From JBEIDK01 sp040383485 (GTDB taxonomy: Bacteria; Bacteroidota; Bacteroidia; UBA4408), in assembly GCA_040383485.1 (NCBI GenBank), contig JBEIDK010000001.1, positions 1 to 64,000 of the forward strand: a DNA stretch of 64,000 nt. The letters are read 5' to 3'. Under the pieces are notes generated by a model. That model worked only from the letters and a program-made list of their open reading frames with translations, was not told where the DNA came from and searched no databases. Positions 24,320 to 34,619 of this stretch are shown here, one piece after another. Numbering within the stretch: the stretch's first letter is position 1; every line of letters starts with the position of its first letter. The position numbers were made by a program, and so were the translations under genes.

Positions 24320-25360
24320 ATGACTACATATAAAAACGATATAATATTAAGAGCTGCAAATGGCGAAAATACCGAACGAACACCAGTTTGGTTAATGAGA
24401 CAAGCAGGTAGAATTTTACCTGAATATAGAGAAGTACGGGCCCATGCTGGTTCTTTTATAAACCTTGTAAAAAATCCAGAACTAGTTTGTGAAGTAACAA
24501 TACAGCCTGTTGATATTTTAGATGTAGATGCCGCTATTATTTTCTCTGACATACTTGTTATCCCAGAAGCAATGGGACTTCCATATCAAATGGTGGAAAG
24601 TAAAGGCCCGTATTTCGAAAACACAATAACTAATAAGTACGATTTAAATAAATTGCATTTAGCAGAGTATCAGGATTACGAATACATGCCAAAATCAATA
24701 GAAATTACTGTGAAAGAACTTGCCGGACGATTGCCTCTGATTGGCTTTGCTGGAGCGCCATTCACAATTTTTTGTTATATGGTGGAAGGCAATGGAAGCA
24801 AAACATTTTCAAAAGCAAAAAAGATGTTATTCACTAATAATATTCTATCACATACGTTATTAGAAATGATAACAACTAGTACAATTAATTACTTAAAAGC
24901 TCAAATAAAAGCTGGGGCTGCAATGTTGCAAATATTTGATAGTTGGGCGGGTATACTTTCTCCGGAGTCCTATAAAGAATTTTCATTAAAATATATAAAT
25001 ATTATTTGCAATTCAATTAAAGAGGAATACCCCAATATACCAATAACAGTTTTTGCAAAAGGTGCGTTTTTTGCAAGAGCGGAAATGTCGAAATTAAACT
25101 GTAATACTATAGGCCTTGATTGGAACATGGACATAGTAGAGTCTAGAGCAATAATTGGTTCTAAGAAAACACTACAAGGTAATTTAGACCCATGCGTACT
25201 GTATGGTAATGATGAGTTTATTGTTAGCGAAGCAGAAAAAATGCTAAAGAAATTTGGAAGTAGTAAACATATTGCAAATTTAGGACATGGTGTTTATCCT
25301 GATACTGATAAAGAGAAGGTGAAATTATTTATACAAACAGTGAAGAATTACAAGCACTAG
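24320..25360 (+). CDS. hemE: Uroporphyrinogen decarboxylase
   Basis: The 346-residue enzyme converts uroporphyrinogen III to coproporphyrinogen III in haem synthesis. The N-terminal signature 'TPVWLMRQAGRILPEYREVR' (around residues 22-41), the catalytic Asp in 'DAAIIFSDILVIPEAMG', 'GFAGAPFTIFCYMVEG' and the C-terminal 'ANLGHGVYPDTD' are all present, and the length is normal. It is a single gene with its own -7 box; no other haem genes are near. Confidence 0.95.
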   Translation: MTTYKNDIILRAANGENTERTPVWLMRQAGRILPEYREVRAHAGSFINLVKNPELVCEVTIQPVDILDVDAAIIFSDILVIPEAMGLPYQMVESKGPYFENTITNKYDLNKLHLAEYQDYEYMPKSIEITVKELAGRLPLIGFAGAPFTIFCYMVEGNGSKTFSKAKKMLFTNNILSHTLLEMITTSTINYLKAQIKAGAAMLQIFDSWAGILSPESYKEFSLKYINIICNSIKEEYPNIPITVFAKGAFFARAEMSKLNCNTIGLDWNMDIVESRAIIGSKKTLQGNLDPCVLYGNDEFIVSEAEKMLKKFGSSKHIANLGHGVYPDTDKEKVKLFIQTVKNYKH

Positions 25361-25368
25361 ATTCAAAA

Positions 25369-26703
25369 CTAATTTTCTTCTTTTTCAACCTCTTTAGGAA
25401 GCTCCTCTTTGGTAACAATCTTAACCTTATCGCGGTTTTTTAGTCGTTTGGTTATTAGTTTATATGGTGCAGTTATTACTTCTTGCCCTTCTTTTAAACC
25501 TTCCAAAATTTGAATATAGTTATTATCAATAATACCAGTTTTTACTGGTCTAATTTCTGCTTTACCATTACTATTTATAAATACCAACTGAATTGGAATT
25601 TTATTATCAATGTCGGCAACTTTCTCTTTCTTACTTGATGCTGCACTTGTATCGGTTCTTTGAGTAACACATTGTATTGGAATACTTAATACATTTTTTT
25701 CAGTTCTTGTTTTTATATCAACGGTGGCGGTCATGCCAGGTCTAAATGGTGCAGGATTATTTTCATTTATCAATTGTAAATATGACTCACGACCAATTCT
25801 AATTTTAACTTGAAAGTTTGTAACCTGGTCAGTTCCAGAATTGTTATTAATATTGGTTGCTGAATTTGCAATTTCGGTTACTAAACCATTAAACTTTTTA
25901 CCTAAATAAGCATCAACACTGATGTCTACAGAATCGTTTAAATGTACTTTTACAATATCATTTTCATTCACGTCCACCAATACTTCCATCTCATTCAAAT
26001 CGGCAATTCTTAATAGTTCAGTACCAGCCATTTGAGATGTGCCTACGACCCTTTCGCCTAACTCAATATTTAACTTGCTTACCCTACCATTTACAGGAGA
26101 AAATATTGATGTTCTTCCTAAGTTTTCTTTGGCTTCTTTTAACGATGCCATTGCATTTGCAACATTAAACTCAGATGCTCTTATAGTTTGCTGTAATGCC
26201 TCCAAATCTGCCTTTGCAGCATTGTATTGTGCACTTGAATTGTCATAATCTGCTTGAGAAATTGCACCTTGTTCAAATAGTTTTTTATTGCGATTATAGG
26301 TTGTTTCTAGGTTCACAAATGTTGCTTTGGCTTGCACAAGTCTTGCATTTGAGTTACTTAAATTAGCCTTGGCGGTATTTACTGAAGCCTCCATCCTATC
26401 GCGACTTGATTCATACAATCCAGGATTTATTCTACACAACAATTCACCTTTTTTCACTTGCTGCCCTTCCTTGATATAGAGTTCCACTATTTCACCTGAA
26501 ACATCAGGTGATATCTTTACTTCTACTTCTGGTTGTATCTTGCCACTTGCCGATACTAATTCAGTTATATCTCTTCTCTTTACTTTTTCAACTGTTACTG
26601 ATGTAAGACTTTTATTACCAATAAAACCAGCTTTTTTAGCAATTAATAGAACTATAATCAAAACCCCAACAATGGCTAAAGTATATTTTAAGGTCTTATT
26701 CAT
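25369..26703 (-). CDS. HlyD/MacA-type periplasmic adaptor subunit
   Basis: The 444-residue protein has one N-terminal membrane anchor (residues 5-24), a split lipoyl/barrel-sandwich domain ('GKIQPEVEVKISPDVSGEIVELYIKEGQQVKKGELLC' and 'SIFSPVNGRVSKLNIELGERV'), a coiled-coil hairpin between them (about 95-195, 'YNRNKKLFEQGAISQADYDNS'), a beta-barrel and a membrane-proximal domain. Such proteins link an inner-membrane ABC or RND pump to an outer-membrane channel. The pump and channel genes are not in view. It is the last gene of an aminotransferase-DUF4834-adaptor run. Confidence 0.85.
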   Translation of the reverse strand: MNKTLKYTLAIVGVLIIVLLIAKKAGFIGNKSLTSVTVEKVKRRDITELVSASGKIQPEVEVKISPDVSGEIVELYIKEGQQVKKGELLCRINPGLYESSRDRMEASVNTAKANLSNSNARLVQAKATFVNLETTYNRNKKLFEQGAISQADYDNSSAQYNAAKADLEALQQTIRASEFNVANAMASLKEAKENLGRTSIFSPVNGRVSKLNIELGERVVGTSQMAGTELLRIADLNEMEVLVDVNENDIVKVHLNDSVDISVDAYLGKKFNGLVTEIANSATNINNNSGTDQVTNFQVKIRIGRESYLQLINENNPAPFRPGMTATVDIKTRTEKNVLSIPIQCVTQRTDTSAASSKKEKVADIDNKIPIQLVFINSNGKAEIRPVKTGIIDNNYIQILEGLKEGQEVITAPYKLITKRLKNRDKVKIVTKEELPKEVEKEEN

Positions 26704-26755
26704 TATTATTTAATTAATGTGTTGTTTGTCGGTAATCTTTTTTGGTAACATTAAA

Positions 26756-26929
26756 TCACTTTACTTCTTCGTAATCAATATATTCATCATCATTAGGTTT
26801 ACTAGTACCATTAGGATGATGATGGTTGGAATGATTAGGATTATTTCTTTTATTTCTTTGAGAAGAAATCTCACTCCAAATTTTCCATACTACATATACT
26901 GCAACAATTGTAAAAAACAAATCTCTCAT
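26756..26929 (-). CDS. DUF4834-like small membrane protein
   Basis: This 57-residue frame was found by eye in the gap between the aminotransferase and the adaptor gene. It starts MRDLFFTIVAVYVVWKIW, a single N-terminal membrane helix, continues with a polar Asn/His/Lys-rich stretch containing three consecutive His, and ends 'DDEYIDYEEVK'. The architecture and acidic 'Y-(I/V)-D-Y-E-E-(V/I)-K' tail match the DUF4834 family of Bacteroidota. The start lies nine bases after the aminotransferase stop, so the two are likely co-transcribed. The function is unknown. Confidence 0.75.
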   Translation of the reverse strand: MRDLFFTIVAVYVVWKIWSEISSQRNKRNNPNHSNHHHPNGTSKPNDDEYIDYEEVK

Positions 26930-26938
26930 GAGTTTAAA

Positions 26939-28138
26939 TTAGTTTGTTTTGCCTGGATAAACTTTTAATGCAGCATCTAAAGCCTTCATAGCTTGTTTTA
27001 AATCATCCAAATTTAAAACATATGCTATTCTTACCTCATCATTACCTGCTCCTTCGGTTGAATAAAAACCTGTTGCAGGAGCTAGCATAACAGTTTTGTT
27101 ATCAAGATTAAAATCTTCTAAAAGCCATTGACAAAACTTATCAGCATTATCAATTGGTAATTTAGCTATGCAATAAAAAGCACCGCTTGGCATTGGGCAG
27201 AACACACCTTTCATATTGTTAAGTGCATGAACCACAAAATTTCTTCTACTTACATATTCTGCCTTTACATTATCAAAATAGCTCTGGGGAGTATCAATTG
27301 CAGCTTCGGCAGCAACTTGTCCGAATGTTGGCGGACTAAGTCTTGCTTGAGCAAACTTAAGTGCTGTTGCCATTACTTCTTTATTCTTACTTATTAGTGC
27401 TCCAATTCTAGCTCCACAAGCACTATACCTCTTAGAAATAGAATCAAGTAAGATTACGTTTTGCTCTACACCTTCTAGATGCATTACCGAAACATACTCT
27501 TTGCCATCGTAACAAAACTCGCGATAAACCTCATCACTAAATAACCATAAATCGTATTTTAACGCAAGTTCTTTTAGCGATTCTAATTCTGCTCTGCTAT
27601 ATAAATATCCTGTTGGATTTCCAGGATTACAAATCATTATTGCTTTTGTTTTTGGAGTTATTACATTTTCAAAATCGGCTTTTGAAGGCAATGCAAATCC
27701 AGATTCAATATAAGAGCGTACAGGCTTTACTTTAACATCGGCTTGAGTTGAAAATCCATTATAGTTAGCATAAAAAGGTTCTGGAATAATTATTTCATCA
27801 CCAGCATTTAGGCAAGTCATCATAGCAATTTCAATTGCTTCACTTCCACCAGTGGTAATCATAATATCTTCATAACTTACGTTGATATTATAAGTATCGT
27901 AATATCCAGCCAATTTTCTTCTATAGCTTTCTATGCCAGCACTGTGACTATACTCAACAACTTTTGGCGAAAAGTTATGTATTGCATTCATCATTGTTTC
28001 AGGTGTTTCAATATCTGGCTGACCAATATTTAGGTGGTATATTTTTGTACCCCTTTTTTTTGCTGCTTCTGCAAAAGGAACTAGTTTTCTAATTGGCGAC
28101 TGAGGCATGTAGGTACCCTTGTGCGATACTATTGGCAT
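26939..28138 (-). CDS. Pyridoxal-phosphate aminotransferase (aspartate-aminotransferase-like, class I)
   Basis: The 399-residue enzyme has the fold type I pattern: 'IYHLNIGQPDIETPE', 'TTGGSEAIEIAM', 'ICNPGNPTGYLYS', 'FSDEVYREFCYDG' and the PLP-binding Lys in 'DSISKRYSACGARIGAL', with the substrate-carboxylate Arg in 'VRIAYVLN'. It is probably an aspartate or broad-specificity aminotransferase; the exact substrate cannot be read. A TATTTTCG element (minus strand, 28160-28153) may be its -7 box. DUF4834 and the HlyD-type gene follow. Confidence 0.88.
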   Translation of the reverse strand: MPIVSHKGTYMPQSPIRKLVPFAEAAKKRGTKIYHLNIGQPDIETPETMMNAIHNFSPKVVEYSHSAGIESYRRKLAGYYDTYNINVSYEDIMITTGGSEAIEIAMMTCLNAGDEIIIPEPFYANYNGFSTQADVKVKPVRSYIESGFALPSKADFENVITPKTKAIMICNPGNPTGYLYSRAELESLKELALKYDLWLFSDEVYREFCYDGKEYVSVMHLEGVEQNVILLDSISKRYSACGARIGALISKNKEVMATALKFAQARLSPPTFGQVAAEAAIDTPQSYFDNVKAEYVSRRNFVVHALNNMKGVFCPMPSGAFYCIAKLPIDNADKFCQWLLEDFNLDNKTVMLAPATGFYSTEGAGNDEVRIAYVLNLDDLKQAMKALDAALKVYPGKTN

Positions 28139-28446
28139 AATATATTTTTTGGCGAAAATAAAGAATAATTTCGGATTGAGTAGAAATTGTTATTGAAGAG
28201 ACATTGAATGGCAAGAGCAATAAATATAAACATTAAATTAAACTTAATGATATTGAAAGAATTGGTTAAAAAACTCTTTACTCTACTAAACGACCCGTTA
28301 CGCATAGTCTCTTACTATTTGTAAGTAAACATTTTAAAATTTATATTTAAATGAGTATAGTAAATATCTAACCTTAACAGGTTTTAGTAACAAACTCTTA
28401 GATTTTGCCAATTCAACTTTATACTATTTATTTACATAAAAGTAGA
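28139..28446. other. Intergenic region (308 bp)
   Basis: Apart from the possible -7 box TATTTTCG for the leftward aminotransferase gene at 28153-28160, I see no coding frame, RNA gene or strong hairpin between the divergent aminotransferase and LTD-repeat genes. Confidence 0.5.
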
Positions 28447-31400
28447 ATGATGAAAAGAATCCTTTTTTTAATGTATGTTGTTTATTCAAATCTTGGAGTT
28501 TGCCAGGTTAGTGAAAATTTTTCTGATGGCAATTATACTCAGAACCCGATTTGGGTTGGTGATGTTGGTAAATTTGTAATTGGTGGCGATAGCTTACGTT
28601 CTAACTCAATAACTGTAAACGATACTTTTTATTTATCAACAGCTTCATCACAAGCAACACAAGCACAATGGGAGTTTTATACTCGTGTTGGCGTTTCTAC
28701 TTCTAGTGTCAATTTCGTAGATATTTTTTTAATGAGTGACGTTTCAAACTTAAAACAAACACAGAATGGATACTTTGTAAGAATTGGAGGAACATCCGAC
28801 GAAATTTCATTATACAAAATTGCTAATGGCAATACAACTATGATTATTGATGGAGCAAATGCATCGGTTAGTTCATCTAACAATAAAGTTAAGGTTAAGG
28901 TTACGCGCGATATTAATAATTTATGGATTCTTAAACGTGAGGTAAATGGAACTGGTAATAGCTTTGTTACCGAACAAACAGTAACCGATTTTAGTGTAAT
29001 ATCAAGTAATTTTTTTGGTTTTTTAGTGAGACAATCTGTTGCATCTAATTTTAAAAAGCATTGGTTGGATGACATTAATGTTGGGCCAATTATTCTTGAC
29101 ACAACCCCTCCACTTATAAACTCAACAACAGTTGTAAGTAATAACCAATTAGATGTTTTATTTAATGAAGATATTGATGCCACTAGTGCTCAAAATGTTT
29201 TAAACTATACAGTTAATAATACAATTGGCAATCCTGTTAATGCGCAAGTTGATGCAAATAATTTTTCACTTGTGCACCTGACCTTTGCGAACGGATTAAT
29301 GAATGGATTAGAAAATACACTTACAATTAATAATGTCACTGACATCTCTAACAATGTTATAAATTCTAATACAACCATTAACTTTTATGTTGCAAAATTA
29401 TTTGATGTTGTTATTAATGAAATTATGGCGGACCCTACTCCTACTGTTGGCTTGCCCGATGCAGAATATATTGAACTTTACAACAAATCAAGTAATACAA
29501 TAAATTTAAACAATTTTACCTTAACCATTGGAAACTCTATAAAAACTTTACCCGCTTATAATTTGGCTTCTGGCGCTTATGTATTGCTTGTAAATCCAAT
29601 TAGTTCTGCTGCTTATAATACTTTACCAAATTTAATTTCATTAACAGGTCTTTCAACTTCTTCATTAACAAATACTGGAACGTCCTTAGTCTTGAAAAAT
29701 AATTTTGGTGATATTCTGCACCAAATTTCATATACTGACCAATGGTATTTAGATGCTTTAAAAGCCAATGGAGGTTGGAGTATTGAGCAAATAGACCCAA
29801 ACAATCCATGCGGTACAAATACTAATTGGCGGGCTAGTGAAAACATTAATGGCGGAACACCAGGAATCGTTAATTCAATTTATGGGATTAATACAGATAA
29901 CATTTCTCCAGGTATACTATCAACTTCAATAATAAATGATTCAACAATACAAGTTCAATTTTCCGAAATTGTTTTAACATCAGTGCTTAATAATCCATTA
30001 GGTTATTTTGTAAATAATGGCATAGGCAATCCAACAAGTATTTTAATATCTGGCGCTTTGGGTAATAATGTAAAATTGGTTTTTTCAAATCCATTTGCCA
30101 TTAATACCATATATATAATTTCAATAACTGGACTATTATTTGATTGTGCTGGAAATCCGCAAGGAGGGGTATTAAATTCTAATTTTTCAAGATATAATCC
30201 TAGCACTTTTGATATAGTATTTAATGAAATAATGGCGGACCCTGACCCTCCTCAAAACCTACCCAATGTTGAGTATGTAGAAATTTACAATAGAACAAAT
30301 TTTCCTATTAATTTAACAAATTGGAAATTTAAATATGGTACAACGGAAAAAACAATTGAATCAGGGTTTATTGCTGCAAATGGTTATGCAATAATCACTT
30401 CTCCACAAAATGCTCTTGCCTTAGCCTCTGTTGGCAACTACAACATAGTTAATATTCCTGATTTGGCTAATTCGTTCTTAACAAACACTGGTACAAATTT
30501 ATTGTTACAAGATAGTTCAGGACATGATATTTGCTTTACAAATTATTCTGATACATGGTATGGCAGTACTGACAAGGCACTTGGTGGTTGGAGTTTAGAA
30601 AAAATTGATCCGAATAATTTATGTGCAGAAAAGACAAATTGGATTGCTGCAACTACATTATGGGGTGGCACTCCAGGAGGATTAAACTCTGTAAATGATT
30701 CTAATCCGGACAACCTTGCTCCTAAAATTAAGAACATTTGTGTTCTTGATTCAAATACAATTCAATTAAATTTTTCTGAATTGGTTTCTACCTTGAGTTT
30801 TACTAACTCCAATATAAGTTTCAATAATAATTTAACCTTGTCTCAAATTTTTGTTGGTAACGAATTTTCTAATTCAATAATTATTAAAACCATTCAGAAT
30901 TTTTCTACAAATATTATTTATACTGTAACAATATCAAGCACTATTAGTGATTGCAATGGTAATTTAAGCACATCAAATTCATCTATAAATTTCTCGAATA
31001 ATATTGCAAACCTCTATGAGTTAGTCATTAATGAAATTATGGCTGACCCTACGCCAGTTATTAACAATTTGCCAGAATTAGAATATGTAGAAATACTTAA
31101 TAAAGGCAGTTTTCCAATAAGTTTAAATGACTATTCATATGTTTCGGGCACTACAATAAATACAATAGGATGTATAACTATAAATCCGAATGAGTATGCT
31201 TTAATTTGCAACATTGATGAAGAGGCAAGCTTTGTAAATTATGGAAAAACAATAGGAGTAAATAGTGTTTCAATTTCTAATACTGGTGAAATACTGAAAA
31301 TTCTTAACCCACAGAATGAAATTATTAGCATTGTAAACTTTTCGGACTCATGGTATGGCAGTACATATAAAGCAAATGGCGGTTGGAGTTTAGAACAAAT

Positions 31401-32664
31401 AGACCCAAATAATCCTTGCGGAGGTTTAGGTAATTGGAAAGCTTCTGCATCTGCAAATGGAGGCACCCCAGGAATTTTGAATTCAGTAAACGAATCTAAT
31501 CCCGATATAATAAAACCAGAGTTGATAAGAGCGCTAATAGTTGATAATAATAAACTACGTTTATTCTTTACAGAAACCTTAAGTGGTACTTCTATTTTAG
31601 ATACAAATTTATACCAAGTTGATAACGCCATCGGCAAGCCATACTCAGCAATAATTGCAGGGGTTAATGCGAGTGATATCATTCTTACCTTTAATAAACA
31701 ATTTGTTCTTAAAACAACATATCAAATAAATGTTAACACTACTATTTCTGATTGTGTTGGTAATAATTTAACCAGTAACTCGTCGTCGGAATTTGCAATT
31801 GCTGAAGATGCCATTGCTAACGATGTTTTAGTAAATGAAATATTGTATAATCCTCAAACAGATGGTTATGATTATGTTGAAATTTATAACAATAGTTTAA
31901 AAGTTATTGACCTAAAACATTTAAGAATTTCAAATATAGATTCTACTAATCTATCACTAAGTTCTATTTCTGAAATTGATAGTATTGGTTATTTAATTTT
32001 TCCTGGTAAGTATTATGTAATAACAGAGAATAAAGAAGATATTATTGCAAGATATAATGTTGAGAATAAGAAGAATTTTATTGTGGTAGATAACATGCCA
32101 ACATTATCAATAACAGAGGGTTCTTTTGCTATTTCAAAAGCAAATTTAGAATTGATTGATTATGCTTTTTACAACGATGAAATGCAATTTCCATTATTGA
32201 AAAGTACTAAAGGCGTTTCGTTGGAAAGGATAAGTTTTAATTTGCCATCAAGAGTAATTGGAAATTGGCATAGCGCCTCTCAAACTGTAGGATTTGGAAC
32301 GCCAACATACCAAAATTCTCAATTTAATGTTACAAAAAATTCGGATGATTTTATTACATTATCAAAAGAAATTTTCTCACCAGACAATGATGGTTATGAA
32401 GATGTTTTATTAATTACTTTAAAATCTCAAACCCAAGGAAACGTTTGCAACATCAATATTTACAATCAGAGAGGAGTGTTGATTAAGGAACTAGCGAATA
32501 ATCTGTTATTGGGGACTACTAATGATGTTATAAGTTGGGATGGAACAAATACAAATAATGAGAAATCTGAAATAGGTATCTATTTGATTATTGTTTCAAC
32601 CTTTGAAACGAATGGCAATACTAATCAATATAAAAAGCAAGTTGTTGTAGCAGGAAAACTTTAA
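28447..32664 (+). CDS. Exported LTD-repeat surface protein with T9SS-type C-terminus
   Basis: The 1,405-residue protein starts with a signal peptide (MMKRILFLMYVVYSNLGVC, then Q) and an N-terminal laminin-G-like region. Four lamin-tail domains begin near residues 319, 588, 856 and 1127, each with 'NEIMADPxP...EYVEIYN' (the last as 'NEILYNPQTDGYDYVEIYN'). The first three close with 'GGWS(I/L)E(Q/K)IDPNN.C' and 'GGTPG..NS'. Ig-like Big_5 domains lie between them. The C-terminal about 100 residues ('FSPDNDGYEDVLLI', 'WDGTNTNNEKSEIGIYLIIV') look like a gliding/T9SS sorting domain. It is probably a cell-surface or secreted protein. ATG 28447 is chosen because it gives a proper signal peptide; a longer frame from 28405 does not. 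Confidence 0.85.
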   Translation: MMKRILFLMYVVYSNLGVCQVSENFSDGNYTQNPIWVGDVGKFVIGGDSLRSNSITVNDTFYLSTASSQATQAQWEFYTRVGVSTSSVNFVDIFLMSDVSNLKQTQNGYFVRIGGTSDEISLYKIANGNTTMIIDGANASVSSSNNKVKVKVTRDINNLWILKREVNGTGNSFVTEQTVTDFSVISSNFFGFLVRQSVASNFKKHWLDDINVGPIILDTTPPLINSTTVVSNNQLDVLFNEDIDATSAQNVLNYTVNNTIGNPVNAQVDANNFSLVHLTFANGLMNGLENTLTINNVTDISNNVINSNTTINFYVAKLFDVVINEIMADPTPTVGLPDAEYIELYNKSSNTINLNNFTLTIGNSIKTLPAYNLASGAYVLLVNPISSAAYNTLPNLISLTGLSTSSLTNTGTSLVLKNNFGDILHQISYTDQWYLDALKANGGWSIEQIDPNNPCGTNTNWRASENINGGTPGIVNSIYGINTDNISPGILSTSIINDSTIQVQFSEIVLTSVLNNPLGYFVNNGIGNPTSILISGALGNNVKLVFSNPFAINTIYIISITGLLFDCAGNPQGGVLNSNFSRYNPSTFDIVFNEIMADPDPPQNLPNVEYVEIYNRTNFPINLTNWKFKYGTTEKTIESGFIAANGYAIITSPQNALALASVGNYNIVNIPDLANSFLTNTGTNLLLQDSSGHDICFTNYSDTWYGSTDKALGGWSLEKIDPNNLCAEKTNWIAATTLWGGTPGGLNSVNDSNPDNLAPKIKNICVLDSNTIQLNFSELVSTLSFTNSNISFNNNLTLSQIFVGNEFSNSIIIKTIQNFSTNIIYTVTISSTISDCNGNLSTSNSSINFSNNIANLYELVINEIMADPTPVINNLPELEYVEILNKGSFPISLNDYSYVSGTTINTIGCITINPNEYALICNIDEEASFVNYGKTIGVNSVSISNTGEILKILNPQNEIISIVNFSDSWYGSTYKANGGWSLEQIDPNNPCGGLGNWKASASANGGTPGILNSVNESNPDIIKPELIRALIVDNNKLRLFFTETLSGTSILDTNLYQVDNAIGKPYSAIIAGVNASDIILTFNKQFVLKTTYQINVNTTISDCVGNNLTSNSSSEFAIAEDAIANDVLVNEILYNPQTDGYDYVEIYNNSLKVIDLKHLRISNIDSTNLSLSSISEIDSIGYLIFPGKYYVITENKEDIIARYNVENKKNFIVVDNMPTLSITEGSFAISKANLELIDYAFYNDEMQFPLLKSTKGVSLERISFNLPSRVIGNWHSASQTVGFGTPTYQNSQFNVTKNSDDFITLSKEIFSPDNDGYEDVLLITLKSQTQGNVCNINIYNQRGVLIKELANNLLLGTTNDVISWDGTNTNNEKSEIGIYLIIVSTFETNGNTNQYKKQVVVAGKL

Positions 32665-32666
32665 TC

Positions 32667-33596
32667 TTATTGTGTAGACTTTACAATTTTGTAATTTTTA
32701 TATTCACCTATACGCCAGCCGGTAAGGTTTTCAACAACAAATAAAAATTTACCTTTTACAGAGAATTTTGCTTGTTTTGGGTCGAATTTAAATTCCCAAT
32801 CTTGCGCATCCACAAGTTGCTTCATTAGCAATGGGTGGGTACCTTTAAAAGATTTTACAGAATCTACAATGCTATAATCGTACTCATCTTTTTTAGAATT
32901 GTTCTGCTCTAGCCACTTATCATCGTGCCAAAAAGAGTTGAAATAATTATTCTTTTTCTGCATTAGTTGAGGCTTACGAGCATAGCTATAATGGTAAAAA
33001 GGTACTTGAACATATAAAACATTTAAAGAACGCCCCTTTGCCCCAGAATTCCATTCTTGAATAGAATTATATTTTCTAAAACCTTGCGAATCTCTATAAC
33101 TTCTGATAGTAGGAATATTTCTTACAATTCTAACTTCTTTTCTATGCCATTTCCTAGTAGCGCCAATATGATGAAAGCCACCATAAAAGTTTAAAAAATC
33201 AAATAATATTCCTTCTATTTCTTCATTTTTATCGGCAACTGCAATTGCTTTTTTTATTGTTTCATAATCATTCTCATGTATCAACTCATCAGCTTGAATA
33301 TGAAATGCCCATTTACCTTTGCAATTATCGAGTGCAATATTTGCTTGCTGTGCAAAAATTTTTCCTCCTTCACGCAAATTATCATCCCAAACAGTATCAA
33401 TGATTTTAATTTTACTTGGGTGCAATTGTGCAACCGCTTCACGAGTACCATCCGTTGAATTACCAACAGCAACAACCAACTCATCAACCAATGGCAAAAT
33501 AGATTTCATAGACTCCAAGAATGGATATCCGAATGTAAAACCATTGCGAACATAAGTAAAGCCTGAAATAAAAATTGAATCTGTATCTTTTATCAA
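32667..33596 (-). CDS. Family 2 glycosyltransferase
   Basis: The 309-residue protein has a GT-A fold start ('FISGFTYVRNGFTFGYPFLESMKSILPLVDELVVAVGNSTDGTRE'). The metal-binding DxD position reads Q101-A-D103 ('IQADELIHE') instead of DAD, as in some Bacteroidota members of this family. There is no signal peptide or membrane helix, so it is cytoplasmic or peripheral. The sugar donor and acceptor are unknown. It lies nine bases downstream of ispH on the same strand. Confidence 0.8.
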   Translation of the reverse strand: MIKDTDSIFISGFTYVRNGFTFGYPFLESMKSILPLVDELVVAVGNSTDGTREAVAQLHPSKIKIIDTVWDDNLREGGKIFAQQANIALDNCKGKWAFHIQADELIHENDYETIKKAIAVADKNEEIEGILFDFLNFYGGFHHIGATRKWHRKEVRIVRNIPTIRSYRDSQGFRKYNSIQEWNSGAKGRSLNVLYVQVPFYHYSYARKPQLMQKKNNYFNSFWHDDKWLEQNNSKKDEYDYSIVDSVKSFKGTHPLLMKQLVDAQDWEFKFDPKQAKFSVKGKFLFVVENLTGWRIGEYKNYKIVKSTQ

Positions 33597-33605
33597 AATA
33601 CTTAA

Positions 33606-34499
33606 TTAAGCAGTAATTGACTCTGTTGAAAAAGAGAGGATAGCATCACGTACTTGTTCCATCAACCACAAGGGTGTTGATGTTGCTCCACATATTCCGA
33701 TATTGTTTGATGCATTAAACCAATCTATATTTAATTCATTCGGTTCTGAAATAAAATAAGTGTTAGGATTTTCTTGCTTACATACATCATGCAAAATTTT
33801 ACCATTGCTACTTTTTTTACCGCTAACAAATACAATTACATCATAATTCTTAGCAAATATTCTAAGTTGAGGCTCTCTATTACTTACTTGACGGCATAAT
33901 GTATCATTTGCTTCAAACTCAACAGGAGTAGTGTTTCCGTTTTCTTGTAAACGCTTTTCTATTTGCGTTTTTATATGTAAAAAGCCTTTCGTGCTTTTAG
34001 TAGTTTGAGAATATAATTGAATTGGTTTTGAGTAATCAATTTTATTAAGGTCCTCATCATTCATAACTATAATGGCATTACCATTTGTTTGGCCTTTTAA
34101 CCCATTTACTTCAGCATGACCTTCGATTCCGTAAATTACTATTTGTCCTTTACTTTCAATCACTTCTTCATAACCTTCACGAACACGATTTTGCAATTTT
34201 AAAACTACTGGACAAGAGGCATCAATTAACTCAATATTGTTTTTTATGGCAAGTTCATAAGTTTCTGGTGGTTCGCCATGAGCACGAATTAAAACTTTGC
34301 AATCATGCAATAACTTTAAATCGTCATGATTAATTATTTGGAGTCCTTTAGCTTTTAACCTATCTACTTCCATGTTATTATGGACAATGTCACCTAAACA
34401 ATATAAGTGACCACTTTCTTCAAGTTCATCTTCTGCCATTTGAATAGCATATACCACACCAAAGCAAAAACCCGAATTCGAATCAATAGTAACGTTCAT
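33606..34499 (-). CDS. ispH: 4-hydroxy-3-methylbut-2-enyl diphosphate reductase
   Basis: The 297-residue Fe-S enzyme carries out the last step of the MEP isoprenoid pathway, making IPP and DMAPP. The three cluster-binding cysteines are Cys12 ('SGFCFGV'), Cys96 ('DASCPVV') and Cys202 ('DTLCRQVSNR'). The substrate-contact His residues in 'DIVHNN', 'IRAHGEPP' and 'EGHAEV' are present. Upstream, TACTTTCG (minus strand, 34529-34522) resembles a -7 box. Confidence 0.95.
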   Translation of the reverse strand: MNVTIDSNSGFCFGVVYAIQMAEDELEESGHLYCLGDIVHNNMEVDRLKAKGLQIINHDDLKLLHDCKVLIRAHGEPPETYELAIKNNIELIDASCPVVLKLQNRVREGYEEVIESKGQIVIYGIEGHAEVNGLKGQTNGNAIIVMNDEDLNKIDYSKPIQLYSQTTKSTKGFLHIKTQIEKRLQENGNTTPVEFEANDTLCRQVSNREPQLRIFAKNYDVIVFVSGKKSSNGKILHDVCKQENPNTYFISEPNELNIDWFNASNNIGICGATSTPLWLMEQVRDAILSFSTESITA

Positions 34500-34619
34500 C
34501 TAAAATACACTATAATTTGTGCGAAAGTAAGAAAATTATTAATACCATTTTTAACATTTTTATCAGATAAAAAGTGTTGTTCGATAATAAAATATTTCTT
34601 TTGTATAAAAATTAAATTC

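Noticed and set aside
34407..34619. N-terminal extension of the SRPBCC-like protein
   Set aside because: It overlaps the start of ispH antisense and its sequence is not protein-like; the domain begins at ATG 34620.
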